Part shown: in pieces, positions 49,601 to 61,500 of the stretch
How the letters are laid out: every line of letters begins with the position of its first letter
How positions within the stretch are numbered: position 1 is the stretch's first letter
NCBI GenBank assembly: GCA_013398055.1
Contig: VZRS01009624.1
Span: 730,928 to 794,927, forward strand
Reading direction: 5' to 3'
Origin: Ifrita kowaldi
Lineage: Eukaryota > Chordata > Aves > Passeriformes > Cinclosomatidae
Length of the DNA stretch: 64,000 bases
Program-made: the position numbers and the translations under genes
Notes under the pieces: model-generated
The model's input: the letters and a program-made list of their open reading frames with translations, nothing else
Databases searched by the model: none
Told to the model about the DNA's origin: nothing

Positions 49601-52600
49601 TGTGCTTTTATTGCACCAGCATTAACAACACGGCCTCTTGTCCTCCTTTGTACTTAGATCTATTTATAGTGTGGTGGAAAAAGTGTGAATGGCTTGTAAA
49701 TATAACTTGCACTTGCTTGAAGGTGCCAAGCTCACACTGGCTTCAGTGGTGCAGAACGTGGGCCTTAAAAATCCTGAAATCCCTTTATAAATGCAATTAT
49801 GAACATAACTCCCTCCACTATTCTGTGCTTCATCCTTGTATTCACTTGGAAAAACTATTTAAATGCTGTAATCCCAACCATATGGCTCAGAGCCTCAAAG
49901 AAGGCATTTAGCAGACACGTTTGTCTAGAGAATTAGGGTTTTACACAGATTATCCAGTGACTGGAGATGCTCTGAGGGAGGACAGGAACCCACACCAGGG
50001 GCAGCCTCGACAGAAGGACCCTCTAAATCTGCTCTGTCCCTTTCCTGTTAAATAGATCCAGGGCTGCAATAAACAGTTACTGAGTTTGCATTGGGATGAG
50101 ATGTCTTTGAACAATTTTCTTCTGTAAGACCACACAGATTTACTTAAAGAACAGTAAACAGATTAAAAAAAGCTTTATGCATGATTGGACTCAACTTATT
50201 GAATTGTTTAAAATGGAACTTCCACTACTTTTGTTTGTGTAGAAAGCTTTTACAGGACTGAAAACCAGTGCAATTATGCCTTCATCACTTCTGCTTTATT
50301 TTAGGCAAATGTTTCACTTGGGAAGAAAGTGTGGGACAGAACCAGACCTAAGCCTGGTGTGTCCTACTCCTGATTTTCACCCATAGAAATTAATTTTATG
50401 GGATAGCTGGATTTTTATGCTGCTGATTAAAAAGACAAGCTGTCTTCTCAGAAGTGAGTTCATGCTTGAAGATGTGACTTCATGTTTGTTACATCTCGAG
50501 CTTTCACAGTTACAAACGTGTGATTATTGGACTGTTAATTTTTGTAATAGGTTGGGGTTTTTTTGCATAGTCGAATACAAATTGTGTGATATTCTGGTGC
50601 ATTTTACCCATTCCACAAGTCTGCATTGTAATTTAACAGTATTCTCTGAGATGGTGTTACATCTTGTCAACCTAAGATTTAATGTTTAGTAGCCTGTGTA
50701 AGCACTGACTGCACTGTCAGTCCAGAACACTTCCCACAGAATAAATGCCCACAGTTGGTTTCTACTGGGAGAGGGGCTCACTGGAGGCAGGGGGGCAGCT
50801 GGAGTTGCTGTGATTCCTGGGAGAGATGTAGTGCAGAGTCTCCACTAAATTAGTACTTTGATTGACATATTCAGTCCATTAATAATAATTTACTGTGACT
50901 AGCAGAGAGCCACAGAAACTCAGCGTAGATATCACACATAACTAATTGTCACTGTTTCCCTCCTCCTTTGCAGTTGTGTCTGTCACTTAAGTGTACTGAA
51001 ATAAAGTCTGGTGTGCTCTCTGTGTTCCTGGGGTGGCAGAATGGAACCATAGGCTGGGTGGCAAAAAGAATCCAGGTGAGTGTTGAGGAAACCAGGTCTC
51101 TTGCCAGAGCCAGGTCTAAAACTATGAGTTCACCAAATGAGTAATGTTAAATCAGCACCATTCATACCATTCTTTCCTCCTATAATGAGGATCTGTAAAT
51201 AAGAGGAACTGGAGGTTTTAAAATAATGTGCCATAACTTTGATTCAATGATATTAGAGAGCTTTTCCAACCTTAATAATAGTGTTTCTATAACTACTGGA
51301 AAAAAAATCTTTCTCCTTTACTGTGAAGTTATAAATGTATTTGTTTCCATCCTCAACAGAAAAATGTCAGATGCCAAAGGCCTTTCCATTGTTTTCAGAT
51401 TTTCAGATTTTCCTTTCCCTGCACTGATAAGATTCTCTTCTGCAGAGATAACAACAACAACAGCACAGCAAAGGATGTCTGGGTAGGAGTAAAGCACCAC
51501 AGCGATGGTCAGATCCAAGTCCAGGACACTGAACTCCAGGCAAGCAGACTTTATTTAACACAGTAACACCTAAAATTCATCTGGCGCATCCCAATCCATT
51601 TTGACTTCCCGTGCAGGGCTGGGGGGCATTTGCAGATCCAGAACATCCTCTCAGCTGGTACAAGCAGTGATGGTTTCTGTCAGCTGCAGCCTAGAGCAGT
51701 TGTGTTTACAAACACTGCACACACACAAGCCCATTAGGTATCTCCTCTTTATTTGTGCAGAGGAATAACACCCACATTTCTTTAGCTTTGTCTCATACAA
51801 CAAAGGGAACAAAATGTGTTTCTGATTATGCAACAGATATGGAGTCAAGGGAAGCCCAGCATTCCCAGACCATAACCAATGGAAATTCTGAAAGGCTCCC
51901 TTGCCCTTTGCAACCTCAACAAGTAGAAACCTCTTGTGTATTTTGTATTAGCTTGTCTTGTACAATAATTAACTTATATATGACTCCTAGGGGACAAGTG
52001 ATTATGGTTTATTTCCAGATGACTCATGAGCAAGTCTGCAGAAAGAGAGTTTGAGCTGCTCAGAAAACAGGAAAATGGAATATTTAGTGTTGCTGATGAT
52101 ACCAGTTCTGGCTGCTGAGCTCAGGCACCAGGCAAAGGGGCTGGAAACTCGTCAGCTTGAGTGCAGGGGCCTGTTGAGACCCTGCAAATGCTCAAGCTCT
52201 GCTCCCAGAGCATTTGATTAGGACTAGGAATTACAGCAAAGAACCAGGCAACGATCCTGCACTGTGTGAATAATATGCGTGTGGATAGGAAGAATAAAAA
52301 TCATTCAATCATCATTCAAATCCAGGATTGTGACACCACATTTTTAATTTTCTTGTGATCTCTCACTGATTTGAGTAAAGCAAGGTGGGAAACTTGACCA
52401 GCTCTTGCAGGATGACTGACAGGTGGCAGATCCAGAGGGAGCAAAACCAGGTCGTTCTTTACATACACAGTTAAGCCATGGACATTCTTATGGATGCTAG
52501 GAATTTCTGAGTCCAGCAGGTACCAAGGCAAGGTGGCCCTGGTTTCACCTGGTATGGACATTCTTTCCTCCAGTTGCATTAATGGAGCATTTGGGAGGAA

Positions 52601-55600
52601 AAAGGGACTTGGGTTCACCTTCAGCAAAGACATCAGTGGCTTAGTCTTGTCCTGAGTTGATCAGCTGGGAAAAACGTGCCAGGTCTGTCATTTATTTTTA
52701 ATAGATTATCTGCACATAATCAAATTTCTGATTTATTGAGTCCAAGCACTCGCAGTGATGCTGGAGTTGGCTCTGTCCTGGTTGTGAGGGGCCCGCCCAG
52801 CTGGATCTGATAGAAGGAGAAGACAGATGATATCTGACATTGCTGTAAGGCTGCCAGAACTAATTTACCCCTTCCAAAATCCTGAGCTGGCCTTTGAACA
52901 TTTGAACTGTGATTGAATTAGAGATTGATTATGGCAGTCAGTGTTTGTGTCATGAAGCTTTGAGGTTTTGATGGCACTAAACAGTCTTAACAAAATAAAA
53001 TATTTAGCATGACTGCCTAAAATGACAGATTTTTAGGGAGCTTCTTCTCATGCAGTAATTCTGTGTGTTATTTCAAACAGCACTATTAAAATTGTCATTC
53101 CTCTTAACATTTTAGGCTGAAAACTTTTCAAGTGCCCTTAGAAATGACTATTTCACAGTCTTGTGTTCGCATCTGGGTGCCTTTGGTGGTTCTAACACGT
53201 TATTGTGACTCCTCAGCCAGAACTGGGTGATAAAATGTTTAGTACAGTAAAAGTCAATTTAATTCATTTGGAGGAAACAAAAGGAAAAAACCCAACCAAA
53301 CCCAAACCCCAAGTTCAGAAGCAAATTATTCTGAAAAACAGACTTAGAATTTGAAAATCTGGAGAAAGCCTTAAAGATTTTCAGGAATCAGGTTCTTATG
53401 TTTCTATTCCTTTCTCAGTGCACAACACAGGTGTTCACTGAGGCCACATTTCCACAGGTCAGATTTGCAAAAGAATTCTTCATGTAGGTACCTCACCAGG
53501 GCCAGGCTTTGAAACTGTGACAGTCAGATTTTTGAGTAAAAAGGAGCTTTTCAGATCTGGACACATCTTTTGGCTTAAAATGAAAGCTGAGCATTTCAGA
53601 AAATAATTCTTGTAGAACTCTGCAAAACCAAGCCCATTGTACTAAACCCCAGCCACCAGATTTGATACATTTTTAATTCTTGCCCACAAAAGGAAGGCGT
53701 GAAGCACTGATCTGTTTGTTGGCTACGGAGCCAGAAGCTCCTGGGTATAAACCTTTATCTTTGTGACACAGCTCAGCTCACAACATCTTCCAGTTTTACC
53801 ACAAGGAAATTTAGCTCTAAAGCATCAGTGGTGAGTCTGTTCTCATCAGCATCTTTGAGGAGGGGTATTAAAGTTTAAAAAGCTCTCAGCAGATTGAGCG
53901 CTCACAAACATTTATTGGTTTTTCCATGAGCACGTGGCATTGTTTAGTAAAGCAGCCCCTGCTTTGAGGTTTGAAGTTGTCAGGAAGGGATGACAGTGTC
54001 ACTTTGCTCTGGCAGGGGAGCAGCTGCTCCCAGTCTTAGTTTACAAGGGCAGTTCAGATGACCAGGGAGGATACACTGGACAGCTCATGGTTTGGCAATC
54101 CAGATCTAACCTAATCATAAGCAAATTAAAACCAGGACATTTTAGAAGGAAGAATTGATTCATGTGGATTTTCCAAAAGTAATCTAATGATAAAAAGTCT
54201 AAATAAATGCTTCAATTATTTATTCATAGTCAGTCTAATGATCACTTCTTATAGTGGTCCAGGAGACCTCCATGAGGTTGAGCTTGCCATTCCTCTTTGC
54301 AGAAGTGATTGAGAGGAGCTGAGTCAGTGACAGTGCTGGTGTGGAATCATTGAGCAAGGCCAATTATGCCTTATTTGCCAATTAATAATTTAATTGCCGA
54401 ATTTAGTTGCCCTTATTTGACAGTTATTAATTTAGTTGGCAAGGGACTCCCAGGTTTTCCAAAGTATGGAATGAAATAAATGTAGTTTTCTTCCATCTGA
54501 AAATAAAGCCCTTCCTTTCTAAATCTTCTCCCCCAAAAGACATTTAACATCACTGAAAATGTACCTGAGCCCAATAAAAAAATTGCATTCCTGATTTTAA
54601 ATATTAACTTGAATCAAGGGCACACTGTAGGTGTTTTGATCACCTGACTGAGTAGCAGCTTATCAGTGCTGTTGTGAAACAGCTCTAAAACTTGCCAGAC
54701 ACTTGTGATACTTTGGAATTGCATAATTGCAGACTTAGGTTGTGTAATACAATTTTGTCCAAATCATAGGTGAAGTGCAGAATTTAAGCAGAAGGTCTAG
54801 CATGTTAAAGTAATTTTTAATGATGGGCATTCATATGCCATAGGGTATTTATTCTTTGTCGTGCTCTATGGTCCTTGAGAAAGGTTTGATTTATGTAAAG
54901 GTGTTCTTCAACTTAATGCTGTAAAATTGATAAGGAAACCTGTTCAAGGCTTGGTTTTGTGCAGTGTTCACCATCCTGATCCTGATTCAACAAGGCACTG
55001 AAGCACAAGCCAAATATTCAGCCCTCAGGTAACACATAACCTCTTATGTGTCAGTAATATTGGAATAGAAATACACTTAGAACAGAAATACTGCCCCTGG
55101 CATTCCTGCTGAAGCTCTGATAAGCTAAACAAAGCACTTTTCAAAGCCTAATAACCGGATGGGATTTGTAGCATAAACAATGCTCCTTGTTAGTCACCAG
55201 TCCCCAGGGCATCTTCCTCACTTTGTTTCAGATAAATTAGCAACAAATGAAATGCTGTGTGTGATTTCCTACCCTGGGTATGCCTGTGTGCTCACGTGCC
55301 ACTGTGAGAGCTGTCATTTATTATTTATCCAAGAATGTATTCATGTCCACAGTGTGATTTAATTACTTACTAAAGGTGCCAGACTGGCAGATGCAGAAGC
55401 TGGAGCAGTTTGGTTATCCAGAGAAGGTGGTATAGGCAGTAACATCCTCTCCAGGATGTTCAATGCTTCACCCCAACAGACTCCCCAAATCTCCAAGCAC
55501 AACTCTTTCTCTCTGACCTTTTCCCAGGTTCTCTGCTCAACGTGTTAAATTCGTAAGGGCTGCCAACAGAGATGTCAGTTAGTCCTGCGGTTTTTAGACA

Positions 55601-55987
55601 GGAATGTTGATACTCTGGAAAATGCTTTGAATACATTAGGTCAGTCTGTTTTAGCTAGGCTGCTCAAGCACTGAGTTAGGACTAACAGAGGTGAAACCCC
55701 CTGTAACTAAATAGTAGCAAAGATATTATTTGTAAAGGTGGAATGAGCCCAGAAGATTTCCTTCTGCTTGCCAGGGGCTGTGTGCACAATACTGCGGCTC
55801 TTCTGCAGTCACTCAGGCCTTACCACAGACACACTTGTCTTGGAAGCTGCAGGTTGAATTCTGCACTGTTTCAAGAAACAGGATTTTAGGTCCATCTTTT
55901 ATGTCACTCTAAGCCTATTATTGCTCAGTTGTGCAGTTCAAAGCATTTCCACCGCCCCCAGGCACAGCTGGATGCAAGACAGCAGGG
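43626..55987. other. Intergenic region, first part
   Basis: I recognise no protein-coding gene, RNA gene or clear transposon in this 12.4-kb stretch. The open frames are short, overlap on both strands and lack recognisable motifs. A few exon-like splice-site pairs (46344-46365, 50974-51075) are discussed as findings. Strong CR1 copies, frequent in the FGGY introns, are absent here. Confidence 0.6.
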
Positions 55988-56299
55988 AACCTTCTCTTAC
56001 TTCCATCAGTATCCAGGCTTCAGTGGGGAAACTGAGATTTTATTTGCCCTAACTCACTGAATTTGACCAGAGAAAGGCTGTCAAATAACAGCAAGGTTCC
56101 TTTCACATAGCTCCAGAATATTTTGAGGAAGATAATGAACACAAGAAAATCCAAACTTCTGTGACTCTGTATATTAAATCAGTTAATCCATGATTGCCTC
56201 AGGCCAGCCATTCCTGTTGCCTTGCTGACATTTTGGTCCCAGTACATGCCTGACAGTTGGAATTCTGGATCCATTTTGTCTAGTTGTAGGTTGGGCTTT
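55988..56299. repeat. Duplicated segment A, copy 1 (probable assembly duplication)
   Basis: This 312-bp segment is repeated at 56301-56571 directly after a single N. Apart from a 41-bp stretch (56188-56228) absent from copy 2, I see the same sequence in both copies. It begins AACCTTCTCTTACTTCCATC and ends GTTGGGCTTT. Confidence 0.95.
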
Positions 56300-56300
56300 N
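56300..56300. other. Single-N join
   Basis: One undetermined base separates the two copies of segment A. It marks a contig junction. Confidence 0.95.
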
Positions 56301-56571
56301 AACCTTCTCTTACTTCCATCAGTATCCAGGCTTCAGTGGGGAAACTGAGATTTTATTTGCCCTAACTCACTGAATTTGACCAGAGAAAGGCTGTCAAATA
56401 ACAGCAAGGTTCCTTTCACATAGCTCCAGAATATTTTGAGGAAGATAATGAACACAAGAAAATCCAAACTTCTGTGACTCTGTATATTAAATCAGTTAAT
56501 CATTTTGGTCCCAGTACATGCCTGACAGTTGGAATTCTGGATCCATTTTGTCTAGTTGTAGGTTGGGCTTT
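56301..56571. repeat. Duplicated segment A, copy 2 (41-bp deletion allele)
   Basis: This is the second copy of the 55988-56299 segment, 271 bp, lacking 41 bp relative to copy 1. The junction reads AGTTAATCATTTTGG. The arrangement fits two alleles or two overlapping contig ends left unmerged. Confidence 0.95.
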
Positions 56572-58032
56572 TTTGGTGCTTGATCTTTGGTTGGGTCTGT
56601 AAAGCACAACTGCAGTGCCAGTCCAGTGTTTGCTCTTAACGAGCTCCTTGTTTTGGCTCTGTAGTTTGAGCTGGCAAACACTCCCATGCCTATTTTAGTT
56701 TGCACAGTTGAATAGTCCCATCAAAGCCAACAGGTCTGTAAGTGCCAACCACTGGCATTGCTGCATAATTAATTCCCAATGTTACACATCCAGTTTCTTG
56801 ATCTACTCCACAAAAGCCTACCTAACCGAAAATGGAGCCTGTGAGGTACAAAGATGGGGCTGAGAGGTGTGAAGGTGTGAAACACCTCTAGCAGTGTTCT
56901 GGAGCAGGGCCTATGTGATGGCCTTTGACACAAACTGAGGGGTTTTTGACTGAGATGGGCTTTTGCATGACACACCCCCAGTGAGTCCCAACTGTGACTG
57001 AATTCCATCCTGGAATAAGAGAGGGGGGGCTGCTGGATATGTAGGAGGCTTCACAGAGCTCTGCTCAGCTGAGCAGCTCAGCTGAGAACCGCTGTGCCCC
57101 TGGTTCCTGTGCATGAGCAAAACAGAGCAGCTGCTGGAGAAAGAGCAGCATGAAAGCAAGGGAGAAATCTCTAAATGCAAACAGACAAGAGTAACCTTTA
57201 CCTTAAAAAATTATTCAAGTGCAAAATGCAGTAACAATAAATATAATTGCAACCTCCCTGGCGGTCTGTCCAAGAGAGGCTCGACCCCTGCTGTAGGAGT
57301 CAGCTTTCCCTCTTTGGAATATGCCATAGCAAGAAACCTTCAAACATGAAAGAAAATGTGTTCCAAATTCTTAGGCAAACTGAAGTCTATTTTCAAATAA
57401 AACCAAGAAAAACTACATTGGTATAGAAATGATGGGAAATCTGAACTCAGTTTTGACAGGTAGGTACACAATAACTTGTTTGTTTAATATACAAATGTTG
57501 CAGTATCAGGACAACTCACACTCCACACACCAGTAGCTCCTCCTACTCTGTCAGCCGTAGTTGGGTTTGAGACACTGCTGTGTTACTCAATAGCAAGTGG
57601 TGGCTGTGACATTTTCACCCAGTGTTTCTATTTTTGAACACAGACTCTTCTTCCACTAAAGAATACTTTTTAAATACTCCATTTAAAAACATGGCTTTTC
57701 GTGCTTTTCACACTAACTTTCAGATGTTTCTTTAATTAAAGATTACTCTTTAATAACTTAGCTGTTAATTTTCCATTTAAAAATAATGAACAAGTTACTA
57801 ACATTTTATTTGGTGAACCTTCTATGCTGGTGATAATGTTTCTGAATAATAAGATAATGGTATATAATTGATATAATGGAACATAGAGTTCTGAAAATTA
57901 CTTTGTTTAGAGAGATTAGAGATATTACCAGAATTAGTTTCCCTAGTAGTACATACCAGTACCCTGGCACAGAATCAAAGGGGTTACTTCTTCTCAGAAA
58001 TTGAGTTTGTAATTTCCCCGATCCTGAAAAAA
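56572..58032. other. Intergenic region, middle part
   Basis: This is 1.5 kb with no gene recognised. It contains a short palindromic cluster around 57062-57086 with two CAGCTG E-box cores, and AT-rich sequence at 57650-57900. Confidence 0.6.
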
Positions 58033-58291
58033 ACATGTTCCTGATCTTACCTGCAGAGTAATCCCTGACTGTGGTGAGTACTGGAGGTATTTGGTGCACA
58101 ATATTAAGTAAGTGTGAGGATACTCTCAGGATCAGAATCTGTGTGGCACAGAACTGGGACACAAACCCACGTGCCAGACTGGTGCCTGAGGAGTCACCAC
58201 ATGGCCCCACCATCAGCACACCAGTGGGAACAGGATCTCAAAGTGTCACTGTGTTTGTGACCAGCACGTCTGTGCCACAGCTCAGAACCCT
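58033..58291. repeat. Duplicated segment B, copy 1 (probable assembly duplication)
   Basis: This 259-bp segment (starts ACATGTTCCTGATCTTACCT, ends CTCAGAACCCT) is repeated at 58293-58551 after a single N. I see no difference between the copies. Identical 'proteins' read from each copy come from this duplication and are not a gene family. Confidence 0.96.
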
Positions 58292-58292
58292 N
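58292..58292. other. Single-N join
   Basis: One undetermined base sits between the two copies of segment B. Confidence 0.95.
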
Positions 58293-58551
58293 ACATGTTC
58301 CTGATCTTACCTGCAGAGTAATCCCTGACTGTGGTGAGTACTGGAGGTATTTGGTGCACAATATTAAGTAAGTGTGAGGATACTCTCAGGATCAGAATCT
58401 GTGTGGCACAGAACTGGGACACAAACCCACGTGCCAGACTGGTGCCTGAGGAGTCACCACATGGCCCCACCATCAGCACACCAGTGGGAACAGGATCTCA
58501 AAGTGTCACTGTGTTTGTGACCAGCACGTCTGTGCCACAGCTCAGAACCCT
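58293..58551. repeat. Duplicated segment B, copy 2
   Basis: This is the exact second copy of 58033-58291. It continues into unique sequence (GGGCTGCATTTC) at 58552. Confidence 0.96.
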
Positions 58552-61500
58552 GGGCTGCATTTCTTGTCCTGGGCACAAACTGAAATTGTATCTGAGACAT
58601 TTAATACATGTGAATTTGCAGAGGGGCTGCTGCCACGACACTGCCAGCAGTTCCATGATGTCAATTAACGTCAGCTGGATAATGCTGGAATTGCCAAAGC
58701 CCACTCTCACTTGTGACCTTGTTCACTAAGATAAAGGTACTAAAATAGAAGTGCAGATATCAATGAGAAAGTAAATGAAAAGGCAGAAATAAAAAAGCAT
58801 AGATAGGAAGTGAACAGATGTTAGGGAAACAACCAAGGCAGCAAGAGGAGGGGAGGAAAGGGTGCAGTGCCAAAGTGGGGTTTTGCTGAGCAGAAATGAT
58901 GCTGTAGAGTTGTAAATGTTTTATTCTGTTCAAGTCACTGTTCTTAAAAGTTGCCAATTCTGAGATGCTTCCCTGAACTAGTTGAGGCAGATCATTCCTT
59001 AAGGATGTTAGCCATTTCCCTCTTGCTGGATGAAGCCAAAAGGTGCAATTACAAGATCTGGTCAGAGTCTCTTTTATAAATGTAGGTCAGTAGCTTTCCA
59101 CCTCGGACCTGCTTTGTCTCCAGTATAGCTTTTTATGGAATTTAATGAGGTATCACAGATTCTGGCTCTGTGGCTCTATTTCCATCTTTTTTGTTTCAGT
59201 TTATCAATGGCTACCTCACTGGCATATGATAAACCTTACCTACTATTTGGAAAAGCAGTTGTTTTTTCTGAAAGTATTGTGGTAAACAATATTATTATTC
59301 TGTGTGAAAGGTGTGGATGCATTTGCACTCTGTGTATACACACTCACTGTATAACTAAGATAACTCTATCTGGAAGTCTGCAACCAAGGAGCCCAGAAAT
59401 GACTCCAGTCAAAACAAAATTAATTATAAAAGACTAGAAATGCCAGCCCAAGCCTTCAGAGTTTTAATGAGATGACTGTTTCTTACCAGCATTAAATCTG
59501 TGGGGATAAGGAAATGTTCACTGAGTTAAGATGTGCTAAGAAAAGTGTAAAGAAGAGCATAAACAGCTCAGGAATTTCAGGAATCCCACTGGCTTAAACA
59601 GTCTTTTATTTAAAGCAAATGTTCTCATAGTTGAATGACTTCCAAGAAGGGCCTCAAGTGATGAAAGTATTTCCATCTAATGTGAAAATACTTGAAAGAT
59701 GCTTATTCCATGTGAAAATATTGCCACCTTTCAGAAAAACCTAAATACAAGATTCCTTTAATGAAGATACTCTCAGACAAGGTATTAATTTTCAGATTAT
59801 ACAAAATATCAAGAATTCCTACTATTTGGATAATGTATAGATTCTAATGACTTTCATTTCCTATAGCAGCCAGGGAAAATATTTCAGGGTATTTTACAAA
59901 ACAGATACTTCAGTAACAGAGTGAAAAATTTTACATTCATCATCCTGACATTGCTCCCTTTTCCCTCAGGGCATAACTGACCTGGAAAGTACCACTGAGC
60001 ATCTGCAGGGAAAAGCAGTGGGGAAGCAAAACCTGTATAGACCAGCAAGGCACTGAGAGCCTTTGGCCACTCAAACAACGCCAGTTCACAGCAGTGGCTT
60101 TTTAATTCCTATTTTACGATTTTTAGATGTTCAGTTATGCTGAATAAACTCCATTTAAAAACTTCTAAATTGGCCACATTTGGAGAATGAACAGATAGTC
60201 AATGCTTTTTTCATGAAAACTCAGTAACTTCCAATACAGAGCTTGATTCAAAAGGAAGTGGGAGTGTATGTGGCAGGAAGGTGCCAGAGATTGTGACAGG
60301 GTGTGAAGGGATGTGTGGCCCAGCGGGTATCAGAGCAGTTTGTATTGTGTAATAATTCATTGCACACATATTGGGAATTGATTTGGTTCTGGTTTTTGCA
60401 TCTAAAAATTCAAATGTTCCTCAGTACTACAGAACACCATGGATGCTCCTAAAGCTTTTGAAAGATGCTCAGGAAGTGCAGACTTCAGAAATCAAATCAA
60501 TCGAGCAACTAAATTTGATTGAAAAGCAGAGGAACATTTTTTATCTTGTTTTCTAAAGGCAAGAAATGTGCAAGTACATAACTAACCACCAAGGGTCAGT
60601 GTTTGGTGTTTTTACATTCTGACATCTTTGCTCCTAGGTGCTTAGAAAATCCCTTTTAGATGCAGTACTGTAATTAGGATTTTCCAACAGTATTTTTAAA
60701 CTACCAGTGAGATGTGTATGTGCCATACAAAGTATGGAGAAATTCAAGTGTCTGGATATGGGGCTTTTGTCAGCCAGCTACCTAGTAATGTCTGAACTGA
60801 GTATTGTTCATATTCCTGGATATAAGTACCATTGCCCATACGAAAAAAAACACACTAGGAACTGGACTTTATTTTCATGGATAGCAATTAAATTATTGTA
60901 GCAAAGGCCATTCTTCTGTTTTGTTAAGGAAGTTGAGACAGCCCTCACTGAGATTGTCAGGTGCGTTGTCAAGATGGCAAGGGATGCACTGTCAAGACGA
61001 GTGAACACATTTTAGGTAAGTTGCTGTTGAGAGAAGTAATTTAACCTGACTTTAAAACGCAGTAACAGTGGTATCAGCCATCAGGAGATTGAGCTGCAGT
61101 CCTGGCGTCAGGTGCAGGCCTGGCTGGCCTCCCCTGTTTCTAGGATGTTAATATAGGTCATAATCCTTGACTGGCACAAACCCACAATGTACTGACAGAC
61201 ATTCATATAAGATGCAGCTCATGAAGAAATCTCCAACCAGCCTTAAAAAAACCCCCAAACCATCTTACTCTACGTAAGGCACAGAGATCCCTTTGTTCCA
61301 CTGCTGCCCCACGGCTGAGCTCCAGGCACAGCTGCCCAGTGCTGGGGAGCTTCCGATGTGCCCCTGCTTAGCTGCGGCTTGAAAGATGGAAAAAGCTGGG
61401 CAGATTTCTGCATGGAGCTGATTTTCTTTCTCTGTAGACGCAGACAAACCCCTGCAGTGCTGACACTGGTCTGTCTGGGTGAGCACTCAGCCACCCGGAG

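Noticed and set aside
49474..49911. 145-codon open frame in the intergenic region
   Set aside because: No recognisable motif, no splice or promoter context, and composition like the surrounding non-coding sequence.
51020..51090. Possible CR1 remnant
   Set aside because: Only a loose resemblance to the CR1 end (CAGAATGGAACCATAGGCTG); too diverged to call by eye.
58071..58729. Two nearly identical predicted proteins in tandem (both strands)
   Set aside because: They come from the 259-bp duplication around the N at 58292, so they are not paralogues.
59135..59437. 100-codon open frame with an internal TTTGTTTCAG acceptor-like site
   Set aside because: No matching donor of good quality, no family resemblance, and tyrosine/serine/isoleucine-rich content typical of AT-rich chance frames.
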